Part shown: piece by piece, positions 10,538 to 21,918 of the stretch
How the letters are laid out: each line of letters begins with the position of its first letter
Position numbering within the stretch: the first letter of the stretch is position 1
Assembly (NCBI GenBank): GCA_023091665.1
Contig: JALJCQ010000015.1
Span: 186,001-250,000 of the forward strand
Direction of reading: 5' to 3'
From: Pythium myriotylum
Taxonomy: Eukaryota; Oomycota; Peronosporomycetes; Pythiales; Pythiaceae
Length of the DNA: 64,000 nt
The notes under the pieces: generated by a model
Told to the model about the DNA's origin: nothing
Databases searched by the model: none
Seen by the model: only the letters and a program-made list of their open reading frames with translations
Program-made: the position numbers and the translations under genes

Positions 10538-12018
10538 GGAGCGTTCGGAAGCAAGACTCGATGAAGACACGTTTGCCACGAGTCCAAGCTGAGATCTCAG
10601 CAATGGAAGGGGAGTCCACGCCTACACCGCGTGACTCGGAGCCGACGGTGTACTCGTCCGGAGGGTGCTCTGAATACCTACCGTCAAACTCAAGCGCGAT
10701 CGCAGACGAGATGTCCACCCTCGCGTCTCAACGGATTGAAGTCGCTGCGGCAGTCACGACCCAGCAAGATCAGGACAACACCGCGAACCAGGATGCTCAA
10801 GACCAAGCCATGGACCAAGATGCTCAAGACAATGCTCAAGACAATGCCGCGGACCAAGATGCTCAAGTGAACGACATGGACCACGATGCTCAAGACAACG
10901 CCATGGACGAAGATGCTCAAGACCAACAGGCCAATCGCGACGACCAACGCAGGGGTGCGCCCGCGGATCTCGGCGAAACAGGTCGACTGACCACTGCAGA
11001 CAGCGGCGGGGTCATTGATCTTACTTCACCACCACGGACCCTACACGCGCAGAGCACGGCCGAAGCCGCGACTACCACAGCTCTCGGAGAACCGACGAGA
11101 CTTCATTCCTTCGATCTCGCCGACATCTGCTCGACACCAGTAGATCCCAGTCTGAGTTTCGACAACTACGAACCCAGACCCAATAAGACCGCTGGTGCAC
11201 CACTAACACCAGGCGAGGAAACCAAGCTACTTCACCATCTCACCGAGGGCACTCACAAATCCCCAGAGGCCGCAGGTCTGCTGCGGAAGGCCCAAACGGC
11301 GAACCGAACAGCATATACGACATGGAAGAAGAGGCAAGTGAAAAAGAACCCAGCAACGCACAGGCTGATTGCAGAGGTCGCCGACCCCAAGGACGCGACC
11401 AAGGTACTGCGAGACAGACCGGGCGCACTCAAAGGACTCCTCAACGCCATGCCGTTCCCTGAAGTTCACCTCCTGACGACAGAGGACACAACACTCCTCT
11501 ACGTCGGCAAACAGGCGATTGTTATCGCACGCCTGCAGTTCCTCCACAGGGTGAGTAAAGCCACGTCTCGTGAGAAAGCAGCATTCTGCAACGAATGGGC
11601 AGCCGCGATCCACGCGGCGTCGACACTGGAAGCTAAATGGACCTTAATCAACGAAGTAGCGAGGTGGAAGCAGCTCACCACAATTGCAACTCAGTCAGCC
11701 ATTCGCATGCCATACCGAGCGCAACCAGGTCTCGTCGAGGCCGAGTGGTGCCGCCTAGTCGCCTACGTCCTCCTCCTCCCAGAATGCCTACCACATGAGT
11801 TTAGCTCGCGCGATCTTCCGCAGCAGTGCGATGCCCTCATGGTTTGGATGGCAGACAGTTCGAACACGCTCACCGTAGTATCGGCTGGTCAGGCGGTCGC
11901 GAGACGGCGTTGGGACGTCGCCTTCACGGTGTTCGGCGACTGGGCCGACAAGCGTATCGGGAACACGCTGTTCCAGTTTGGTGTCAAACCAACTGGCACA
12001 GCGCCACGCCGTTATTAA
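10538..12018 (+). CDS. LINE1 ORF1, C-terminal part (continuation after the Copia insertion)
   Basis: The frame is the direct continuation of the OTU frame ending at 5156. It opens with a Ser/Thr/Pro-rich stretch, then Asp/Gln/Ala-rich tandem repeats (10780-10930), a short VIDLTSP motif at 11011-11031 that matches the core of SUMO-interacting motifs, and a conserved helical domain (about 11160-12018) without an assigned name. LINE2 has a relative of that domain at about 19920-20346 (ALPYPEVAM against AMPFPEVHL), so it belongs to this LINE family. It overlaps the endonuclease frame by 41 bases at its end. Confidence 0.7.
10780..10930 (+). repeat. imperfect tandem repeat encoding QDAQDNAMD-like units
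   Basis: Repeats of about 27-36 bases built on GAYCAAGATGCTCAAGACAAY recur six to seven times inside LINE1 ORF1, giving a highly acidic, glutamine-rich linker. Confidence 0.8.
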
Positions 12019-13153
12019 GGGCACCCCGTCGGTGCCCGACCCTATCGCCGGCGAGGCGACAGGGTCACTCGCCGCCAAGTCAGCAGCTGACCGAGCGGCG
12101 ACGACAGGCGTGCGGCGGCCCAGGCAAGCAGGCACGTCGGTACCACGCGCTAAACGCGGACCGCAGCGCTCACAGTGGTTGTCTCCACCGATCGTTTGCG
12201 TGACGCAGAATGTACGAGGTTTTTCACAAACAGAGGACTGGTTCGGCAGTCTTCGTGCGAGGCTCGATGGTCATCAACCCGACCTCATCTTCGTGCAGGA
12301 GGTTCCTACGTTGTCGAAGGCGGTATCGAGGTTGAAACAAGAGTACGCTCGAGGTTGGGGACGAACGGACCTCGACTGGTCCCTTTGGGCAGAAACGGAG
12401 ACGCATGAACGCGGGGTGGCCATCCTGTTCAAACCCGATGGCCCCATCTCGAACATTTCGCCCATTTGGAGACATCTATGGTCGGCTCGCTTCATGGCAG
12501 TCACGGCGGACATCCATGGGCGTTCTCACGTGATCGTCAACATCTACGCGCCCAGCGGCCGAAAGAAGACGCGAGAGAAATTCTTCAGAGGATTGCTGCG
12601 ATGTCCAAAGCCACAGGGCCCAATGCTGCTGGGAGGAGACTTCAACTGTACACTCAACTCGGAGTTCGATCGGAGCAGTCTCTCTGCGGACGTCCACGAT
12701 TCGCCAGCGCTACACGAACTGATGGCCCACTGGGGGCTTCAAGACGCCCTCCAGGTTGATATTGATCACTCACAAACTGAGGCTGATAAGCTTGAGTTTC
12801 AGGTACAGCATCACACCTTCAGATATCGGCGCCGGAATGGAGGTCTCGCCTCAAGTAGACTAGACCGATGGTACGTCAGCACGAGATATATCTCCCATAT
12901 CCTAGACGTCCGGACAAGGCCGCCAGTCTCCGAGAGTGACCATGACGCCGTGATGATGACCTATGTCTGCGACTACGGCAAGTCGAGGAGAACAGGTAGG
13001 AGACAGCGGCAAGGGATGCGATACCCACTACCATTCGGGTGTAGCGACGAAGTGAACGAGGTGTGTATCAGTATCCTGCAACGCTTCATAGACGCGAGTC
13101 AAGGTGTCAGTGCTCAGTGCTGTAGAGGCCGCGCTACTCTGGGACGAGTGTAA
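11978..13153 (+). pseudogene. LINE1 ORF2, AP-type endonuclease
   Basis: Contains the endonuclease/exonuclease/phosphatase motifs in order: TQNVRGF (12207 on), FVQEV, VNIYAPSG, GGDFNC (12632-12649), SRLDRWYVS and SDHDAV with the catalytic His. This enzyme nicks the target so that the RNA can be reverse-transcribed there. The frame ends at 13153, but the natural continuation is in the +1 frame from about 13100, next to a short direct repeat (GTCAGTGCTCAGTGCTG), so a small indel separates it from the RT. The N-terminal 60 residues are a basic linker overlapping the end of ORF1. Confidence 0.88.
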
Positions 13154-15116
13154 AGTCGAAGCCCGGCGAGCAGCACTCAAGGTCATCCGCGAATGCAGAG
13201 CTCAGCAGCGCAGGGCGTACAGACAGCGTCGGAAAAGACTCCAACGTGCCCTGCGGCGGGCTTTACGAGACTCAGGGGAAACGGGCAACGCAGCGGGCGA
13301 TGAGGTTCAACACATTCGAGCAGAGCTCATCCGGCTACATCGAAGAAGAACCAGTAGACGGAAACGGCAGCGGTGGCGCCTGGCTCTCTCTCGTACTCCT
13401 GAAGCGGAGAGAGCTTTCTTTCAACGATACGCGCTGGTAAAAACGCGCGCATTAGTCGCTCTGCCTGAGGACCCAGGCACAGAGAACATGTCCACGGCCG
13501 ATCGACTTGCCTGTGCTTGGGATCCCATCACCCAGCGTGGGCCCCTCCCGGCCACGGACATCGACGCCTTTTTCACCCGGCTGCCTCCACCGACACACGC
13601 ACTGGGTCTGAAGTCATTGGATGATGCCTTCACTGAAGACGAGGTCCGCGTGGCGTTGAAATCGTGCCCAAGAGGCAAAGCCAGTGGCCCAGATGGGCTA
13701 CCCAACGACTGGTACCACGAGTATGAAGACACAATCGTCGAAGCCCTCACTCCCATGTACAACTTGTGGCATAACTCGAATATTCTCCCTCGCAGTTTCA
13801 AAGAAGCCACAATCGCGTGCATCCCAAAAATGCTCCGGCCACTAACAGGACTGGACTTCCGCCCCATCGTGCTACTCGACACGGACTACAAAATCTACTC
13901 GAGACTTTTGCTCAACCGCGTCAGGCCCCACTTAGCCCAACTAGTCTCACCGACGCAGTTCGGATTTGTTCCGGGACGGCAAGTCCACGACGCGCTCGAC
14001 ACGTTCCACGCCCTCCAGGCGCTCGCCAATTCAGACGAGAGGCTACAGGATGCGGTTGCGGTTCTACTGGACTTCGAAAAGGCGTATGATTCGCTTGATC
14101 GCACTTTCCTCGCTCGCGCGCTCGACCGACTCGGTTTCCCCCCAAAATTCGTTGCTGCGGCAAGGCAAATGCATCTAGCGACAACGGCGGAGTTTGTGGC
14201 AAATGCTGAGGTCTCTGCCAAACACCAGATCCTAAACGGAATACGCCAAGGTTGCCCGCTTGCTCCAACGTTGTTCATGATCGCCGTGGACTTACTCTAT
14301 CAGAAGCTGGCACAGGATCCAAAGTTGAAAGGAATCGAGCTTCCTAGTGGAGAGGAGGTACGCGCCACAGGCTATGCTGACGATACTACGGTTTACCTTG
14401 ATAGTCCACAGCACCTCCGACGCCTCTCCGCTACGCTGGATAACTTTCGTCGAGCATCAGGCCTGAGGGTTAATCTCGCGAAGAGTGTGGTTGTCTTCCT
14501 AACGAAGAATGCCGAGCAGAACGTGGTCGAGCACAGCGGCTTCACCGTCGCTGCCACCGCGGCGCTGACGCGGCTACTCGGTGGCCAAGTGGCCAGTTCG
14601 CCTTCCTTGGCAGCTATTTGGGACTTGGTGCTCCAGAAAACGCGCACCCGACTTTTCATCGCGGAGTTAAAGACCACCAACGTGCGACAACGCGTGAAAT
14701 TGCTGCGTGCAGTACTCCTCCCCCAGTTCTTGTACACAGCGCGTCACCATTGGCCGAGCGCGGCCATTGTGGACCGCTGGCAGAAACTCGTCGACTCTTT
14801 CACATGGTCCGCCTCCCTAGCCTCCGACGGAACGCGGCGAGCACGGGCATGGATGGCCAAGCACGTAGCCCAGCAGCCACTGAAAGAAGGTGGCCTCAAT
14901 GCGGTCAACATCAAACATGAATTGCATTGCCTCAGCCTCAGCACAGTCGAGAGATGGGTCCAGCCTTGCGCAGGCTTCCGCAGTCAGATCGGTGCAATCC
15001 TCTCGCGGGCTCACGGTGCTGAAGCCATTCACAACGGGCCAGGACGGAAGACCCGAGCCGTACCGACCATCCAGAAAAGCCTCGGCGCTACCGGAGTACA
15101 CCTGAGATACACCTGA
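13104..15116 (+). pseudogene. LINE1 ORF2, reverse transcriptase
   Basis: 670 residues including a basic N-terminal arm. RT motifs are intact: KASGPDGLPNDWY, LDFRPIVLL, GFVPGRQVHDAL, LLDFEKAYDSLD, GIRQGCPLAP and the catalytic YADD at 14373-14384. The order and wording are typical of non-LTR RTs of the plant/oomycete L1-like group. The frame ends with TGA at 15114-15116; homologous coding continues at once in another frame (15125 onward), so this is a frameshift and not the natural end. Confidence 0.92.
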
Positions 15117-15124
15117 GACGGGCC

Positions 15125-17115
15125 TTGCTGGTCCAACCGCGGCCGGCTGCCGAAATGGAGCTGTACTTGCAGACGCGAACCTCCCTGTTGAAGATGACGC
15201 CGCCTTCGCACTCCTGGAGCCAAGGGTGGCTGCACGTGGACTATACTGGGGTTGCCGGGCTTTTGAGTCCCTTGAGCCGCCTACAAGAAGAACTACACGG
15301 GCGCCTTGACGTTCACGCGCTGCTCAGTGCGGTCCCAGGCGAGGACGAGCTGCTGCTTGGAGTGACGGGGTTACCTCATTCCAACGCCGATTTCCACAAC
15401 TTTGCTACGCCAGCACATCGCTTCCGAGATCTCATGGAAGTGGAGTGGATGGGAGAGAACCAACTAAGGTTCAAAGCTCTGACAGGGTGTTTCCCTCTCC
15501 CAGACAAACTAGCAAGAGGTTTTCGCCGGCTGTGCGACGAGCTGGCCTACAACTACCCAGGAATACTAATTCTCCCGGCGCAACCAGAAGAATTATCTTA
15601 CGGCCACCCAGTCTAGACATATGGACACTTTCGCCTGCTCGCGAGCGATACATACTCAGGTGGAGCCCTGTGGCGGACGTACAAGTGCCTGTAGGAGAAG
15701 TCGCCTCGACAAAGGAGGCCACCCGATTGGCACAGAGGTTTCTACATGACGTCACAGTCAGCTTCGACAGCCACCCGTGGTTGGACGCGCCACTCCGGCT
15801 ATGGGCTACCGACAGTGCCCCTACTGCGCAAGCCGCCAAAGCCTTTCTCCTCCGGAAGACGAGCGCGCAAGCCCACGCAGAGCAGGCAGAAAGACAACTG
15901 CGATTGCGACAACAAGATCCGGACATCGCCGGCGCTCTCGACCTACTTCGGTGGACGGAGATCGCTCATCTGCCTGGTATCATTGACTCTCAGCGCACGC
16001 TACTTTTTCGCCTCAAGGGTGACCGTCTCAGCAAATGGGATCGGGTCCACCTACAGGTGGGCTGCCCACACTGTCCCGACCTCGGCTCCAGCGGCGGTGC
16101 CAGTGTACACGTATTTTGGTCATGCCCAAACGCGCAGCAGCTCTGGTCCCACATGCTCCAACACTGGAGTCACCTGTGGTCCACAGACCAAGCTCCAGAC
16201 CCCCAGGAAGCCAAGTCGGCGTTCTTCTCCCTGTGCTTACCAGCGATGCCAGACCTGCTATGGACTCATCCTAGCATAACGCGCCTCCCTCAGCCCACGG
16301 TCGAAGCTACGATTGCCACGCATGCTGCGGTCAACGCCGCGTGGAGACAACACTCCCTCGTCGTGCTCCACACCATCTGGAGGTGGCGCACCGCCCCTGA
16401 GAACGCCGAGGACATTTGGTCCTCAACACAGGCCTCGGCAGTTTTGCAAACCGCGTTGGCCTCTTCGCTGCGCGATCCTCGATGGAAAAGAACAAGTATG
16501 AGCGCGGCCACCCCACATACGGCTATCGCCATCCAGCTGCTGAAGGAACCTCGCCTTACTCTCCCACGGTTCGAGACTCCCCGCATTAGTTCGGCTACGC
16601 ACTACCTCCTCTTCTTCGACGGAGGCTCTCGTGGTAATCCAGGGCCGGGAGGGGCTGGAGCGGTCGTGGTTCGGGTCACGTCCGACAACGCCCACGCCGA
16701 GGTCATTTTTTCCGCGGCCATGGCCTATGGAGACCCCACCACAACTAACAATCAGGCTGAATACAACGGCCTCGTCACCGGTCTCACCGTCGCAACGGTG
16801 AACAACTGGTTGCCTCTCTCGGTTATTGGCGATAGCATGCCCATCATCCGCCAAATGCGAACGTACACGCCTCCTCTCAACGTCACACTCCAAGTCAAGT
16901 ACGCCCAGGCGCGCCAACTGGCCGACTCCCTCGGAGTCCGCAACTGGATTCATCACCCTCGAGCGGCCAATAAAATGGCCGACGCAGCAGCCAACCTCGC
17001 CATGGACACCACCACCAGCAGTCAGACGCATCACCCGGCGGGTCATGAGCGACACCAGCATATTGCAGCCCTCCTCCCTGGAGACCTTGCCCACTGGAGA
17101 GAAGGACTCACCTAA
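15125..17115 (+). pseudogene. LINE1 ORF2, zinc-finger linker and RNase H
   Basis: Two frames joined by a shift near 15600: 15125-15616 and about 15600-17115. The second has the RT-associated zinc finger (CPHCPDLG ... FWSCP, about 16063-16130) and a type I RNase H with its acidic residues present: LLFFDGGSRGNPG (16606-16644), NQAEYNGL, VIGDSM and the closing HHPRAANKMADAAANLA. RNase H removes the RNA template strand. The RNase H itself looks intact although the polyprotein does not. Confidence 0.88.
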
Positions 17116-17167
17116 TCATGGCGACAGCCGGCTATAGGTTTCTAGATAAGCAAACCAATAGACCTCA

Positions 17168-17294
17168 ACTGAATTGCAAATTGCATGCCGCCGCCTACAT
17201 GAAGGGAAAGAGGCCCGCCACAGAGTCTTCGTCCTTGCGTAGTTCCTTGTAGCAATTTCTTGTGTAACAACTCCTCCCGTAAAACAGCAGCGTG
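17168..17294. other. LINE1 target duplication (right copy) and 3' flank of gene A
   Basis: 17168-17179 is the right target copy. The following bases stay open in the CRN phase up to a TAG at 17240-17242, which may be the original 3' end of the CRN gene. The rest is the 3' flank of gene A, whose stop is at 17295. Confidence 0.5.
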
Positions 17295-19236
17295 CTATTC
17301 CATTACGATTGGCCGATCAAGGTCGTGGATGTTCCTCAAAATCATGCGCTGAGGCACGTAATCGTCCATGGCGACTTTCGTCCCGTCCAAGAAGCGAAGC
17401 TGTCTTGAGTGCACACGCTCGGGATATTCTTCTGTGAGGATGTCGACGTACTTTGCTGCAGGGTTCCTCTGATCACTCAGCTTGACAGCGTCGCGCGGCC
17501 ATTTGATAATGACGCCCATGTATACCAGCAGAATGGCGATGCCTGTGCACGTGGACAAAGCTGAGGCTAGTGGGATCGAAAATCGAATTTCTTTGTACTC
17601 GTGATCACCCTTCATTCGAGTTGTTCCGATCACGTGATTGCTGAGATCGATAGCACCAATGGTGCTATTTGCTGGCAAACGCACTTCCTTCACCTGTGCG
17701 TCCTGGAAGAGATAATACAACGCCGACGTGTAGAGTGGCTGCCTCGGGTCCTGGATAATGTAGTGATTGTTCTTGATCTGGTTCAGGTAAGCGTCGAGAT
17801 AGAGGGAGCACTGTCCTGGGTCGAGACCAAGTCCGTCGCTTTCCTTGTACGTCGTGTTCAATCGGGAGATGTCGAGGTACTCGTACATATCGTACGTAAA
17901 TCGTGTATAGCTGTTGTAGAGCTTTGGCTCGCGTAGAACCACCAACGAGAGTGGGTTCTTAAGGGTTCGGTGCTGAAAATCCTTGGGAATATTCTGTTCG
18001 CCGACGACAAGCACCCTTGAATCATTCGATCCCGGCTGCGCATTTTGTAGACTATGCAGGAGGCCCATACAGCCATCAGCGTTCTTGTCACATTTGGCGT
18101 CGAAGCGTTGGCTCAGTTTTCCAAATCGCCAATCAAGCTTTGCAAACGTAACCACCCAGTGTCGCCTCGTGTTGGTGATCTCGGGGCCAACATTTCCGCC
18201 GCCACGAAGCGTGAAGTCGCCTTTAAAGTAAGAGCCAACTCCGTACAGAAACGCCGAATTCTCCTCAACTGAACAATTGGAAGGAAACCATGAGGCTAGT
18301 TCAGGGTCGTAAGTAACTTTGCCACAGCCGATTTCGCAGTTGCCCATGAACGGTGTGAGCTGGATCTGCTTGTTCGTAAATATCACGCCCGAGTAGTCTT
18401 CCAGAACGCAGTTACGTTCGCCGCACATTTGATAGGGATCATCGATCGGGACGTAGCGACCCCAGCAGTCATGCTTTTGCTGAGCGAGGAACTCGGCTTC
18501 AGTGTCGAATTTTCCCCGTTCACTTTCGGGATCCTTATAACTCGCAGTCTCGGTATCGCAGAGATCGTGGTCCACAAAGCAGTATTCAGCGAAGTCATCG
18601 TACGGCAAGTCGAGTGTGACCGTTGTCATATTGAGCTGCGGAGACAGCTCGTACGTTTCGAGCGTTGCGACAATGTCAGAAAATTCGATGCCTACAAAAG
18701 GGTATAGTGAGTCAAAGATACTCGTGTACGTTTGGTTTGCGCGCTTCCTGAAGTCAATCATGTCGATCAAATAGTTATCGATGCCGAAGCAAACGCCGAC
18801 GCCGTCATTGTCGAACGTCATACAATCAACAAGGTGGACTTCCTGGCCGAAGAACGTCTCATCGACAGTCTCGTTTTCTTCCTCATTAGCACCCTTTCCT
18901 TCCTCCTCGTCGACCTCTTTGAGGCGTCTCCGCCGTCTTGCCTCTGTGTGCACACGCTTTGCTTCTCGGGATCTGTGCGAAGCTTTTCCCCTAGCTATCT
19001 TCATAGGATCTTCCGGTGCATCCTCGATGGTGTCCTTGTCGATCATGCCATATTGCGGGTCGCAACTGTAGTCTTCGAATAAATTGGAGTCAGTGGCGGC
19101 TTTTCCATGGAGCGTGAGACCCTGGATCAGCAAGTCACTAATGGTTTTGTAGGTGACGCCGCTCTTGATCATAAAATCGTCTAGCCGTTTCTGCATAAGC
19201 TTAGAATCAGAGCCGTTTCTCTGGTCCAATATCACT

Positions 19237-19252
19237 ACATGCGTTGGCGTCA
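19237..19252. repeat. LINE2 target-site duplication, left copy
   Basis: ACATGCGTTGGCGTCA at 19237-19252 is repeated exactly at 25629-25644: a 16-bp duplication within the coding sequence of gene A. Confidence 0.95.
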
Positions 19253-20346
19253 ACACAACAGTGGGGAGGCGATGAAGAACTCATTGCTCTAGTCTGGTAC
19301 CTCAGGGAGCCAGTCTTCGTCATTCATCACGGAGGCCAAGGACAAGTCGACATCAGTTCGGATCCTACGTTTAGTCCGGCCGGACTCCGACGGACCCGAG
19401 CATATCTACGAACAGGTTCCAGACGCGATGGAGGCACTACGCTCCGAACCCTCATGAGGCACCGAGTCATCCCAACTATTCTTCTTCATGTGACCTTACC
19501 CTCTGGGCAGGGTCACTTCAAGGCCGTCCGTTTCAATGAGCGATTTTATGCAGATTGGAACAAGGAGGACCCAGATGGAGCTCGGGGTCTCATGCGATCA
19601 CGACTCGACGCGGCTCTATCGAACCTGTCTTGGTACGCGCCCCCAATGGACGCCACAGGAATTCCACTCTGCACGCGCGCTGCAGACGGTAGATCATCCA
19701 GAAGTGACTCTCCAGCTTGACCTCGAGTGGCACTCCGCTAGTGCCCCAAGAGCTCGTCGCGCCTACGGTGCTCTACGAGCTCCATAGATGTCTGAACCCT
19801 CGGCGGCGACGACGGAGCCAGTTCGCCGCGGCGTGGGAGCAAACCGAGCATCTCAACCTTGTGGCATACCGCGAGTGGGACTCGATGCAAACAGGTCCAG
19901 AAGCCCGGTCGGATGCGGACACAGTGGAGGCAGGGTGTCTCTACTGGAGCCGGTCGCCCGACCAACTGATCAACCTGCTGCGTGCCCTGCCCTATCCAGA
20001 GGTTGCCATGGCCCTGATGTCCAGCGCCACCCCCATAAGGTTAGGATACGAGATTCTCTCCCGCAGTGGTCGAGCTGCGCTCCCCGAGTTCCTACGAGGT
20101 GAATCTCCAGAGCAAGTGACCGGTGAGTGGGCCAGGCTAGTCGCGATCGCCATCGTCATCAGCTCAGAGACCTCGCAGGAAGCCGGTTATATCGACTGGC
20201 TCATCGAGCATCCAGGCGACGTTATCGAAGCCATGCATGCTCTCCGTATCCACGACTGGACGCTTATCGCCCGTATAGTACAGGCCAGCGACCAAGTCTC
20301 ACTGTCCCGCACCCCAGCTCTCATGCAGGGGCCTGGGGAACAGTGA
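19253..20346 (+). pseudogene. LINE2 ORF1 remnant: end of OTU domain and C-terminal domain
   Basis: 19253-19720 matches the last third of the LINE1 OTU domain (QQWGGDEEL for RQYWGGEAE; final GHFKAVRF carrying the putative catalytic His). About 19717-20346 matches the ORF1 C-terminal domain of LINE1. The two are in different frames. Confidence 0.75.
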
Positions 20347-20509
20347 TCAACCCCACGTGTCTAGCTTCTGCTCAAGGTGTATCCCTTGGCGCAGAAGCAA
20401 ACGCGGGTGAAGCATCGACGCCTACCCGCACCCCAGACACAACAACTCCAGTGACAGCACGCGCCGTCGCTGGAGACCGTAGCCGTCCTCGCCGAAGGCC
20501 ACAAGCCAA

Positions 20510-21815
20510 GTCGCCGCAGGCTACCAGACCCAGTATCCAGCTTCAACTGTTAACACAGAATGTCCAAGCCATGCTCAAGGAAACCAAATCGCTTCAACAG
20601 TGGCTTGACTCTTTTCGTCGCCGACGGGAAGGCCTCCAGCTTGATCTTGTCCTACGCCAAGAGACTCGTGCCGTTCAGAGATGGAGCGTAGCCCTAGAGC
20701 ACCTGTGGCTCAAATCATGAGGTTATGCACCGCACAGAATGACGTCGACACTCTCTTATTGGCCGGAGGTAACCACACCAGCCGCAGGCGTCGCCATCCT
20801 GCTCCCGCCGACGTCCGCGATCCAAGACGTTGTACCATGGCGTAAGCAAGACTGGTCAGGGCATTTTGTCGCCATCACCGGCAAAGTGGCAGGCGAAGTC
20901 GTCACGGTCATCAACATCTACGGGCCGGTCCACAAACCCACCAGAGAAGCCTTCTATGAGGAGCTCGCAGCGGGAGAGGTACCTCGAGGCCTAGTTCTTA
21001 TCGGGGGAGACTTCAACTGCACCCTCGACGCAGAATTGGACCGAAGTCACCCCTCTGGGAACTCGCACCACTCACCTGCGCTGGTGTCCCTACTTCGGCT
21101 GTAGAAGGTGGTCGATTCGGTTTCTCCGGAGATGATCAACGCCCAAACGTCCACAGAACTACGCAGCTTTCACGCCGAGTTCCACACGTACACCTATCCA
21201 ACGCGAAGTGGCGGCCTTGCGTCGGCACGATTGGACAGGTGGTATGTCTCATCAGCACATCATGAGCGTGTCAGGAACGTGACCACGGAGATACCACATC
21301 AACGATCAGATCACGATGCCGTCAGACTCCAACTCGGCCAGGCAGCCACGAAGCCCCAGTCGACAGGCTCCCGAACGCCGGTCCTGCGGTATCCCTTGCC
21401 AACATGTGCGGTAAAGCCAATCAATGCGCTGGGCGACGCTATCCTCAACGACCAGGGTCGAAAGCTCGCGAGTCTGCCGGCACCGGAAGCAGCAGCGGGG
21501 TGGGACCGGCTCAAATTGGACACGAGGAGATCAAGTCTCCAAGCGAAGAGAGAGTACTTAGCGAACGCCACGCGTGGACGCCGTGACAAAATAAAACGAC
21601 TCACCAAGGCACTCAAGGACGCGAAGTTTGCCCGCAGAATAGTGGGCCTACCAGCGGACGCAACACTTGAGGAGATCACTCGAGGAATGAACGCGCTAAC
21701 ATTAAACCCTACAACGACAGCACGTCATTCGCAAGCGCCTCATCGCGATTCAATCCGTCAGTACGGCTCGCCGACAAATCTCGCGTTCTTCTCTGCATGC
21801 AGGGCCAGCTGCTGA
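20510..21815 (+). pseudogene. LINE2 endonuclease remnant
   Basis: Fragments in more than one frame: LTQNVQAML near 20550 (start of the AP endonuclease), VINIYGPV and GGDFNCTLDAELDRS (20739-21104), a stop at 21102-21104, then SARLDRWYVS and SDHDAVRL (21108-21340). A basic linker follows. Broken by stops and frame changes. Confidence 0.82.
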
Positions 21816-21918
21816 GTCAGCTAGGCATCTCTTCCGGCGTATCGACTCCCGCTTCGGTCGCAGAACCTCCGCACAGCTACCAGCGATCCCGGGCTCCTCA
21901 ATAGGCCCAGCCGACCGC

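Larger units (their letters stand above)
2962..17167 (+). mobile_element. LINE1: non-LTR retrotransposon with OTU protease, APE endonuclease, RT and RNase H, split by a Copia element
   Basis: Without the nested Copia element this LINE is about 8.8 kb. Order of domains: RRM-like ORF1 start, CCHC zinc knuckle, basic linker, OTU-like cysteine protease, ORF1 C-terminal domain, AP-type endonuclease, reverse transcriptase with YADD box, zinc-finger linker, RNase H. It has several frameshifts, so this copy is probably inactive. The 3' end is a conserved core (AATAGACCTCA, ending at 17167) shared with LINE2, LINE3 and the SINE-like element at 27893-29015. The 5' end appears truncated, since the first coding segment begins without a start codon directly after the target duplication. 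Confidence 0.88.
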
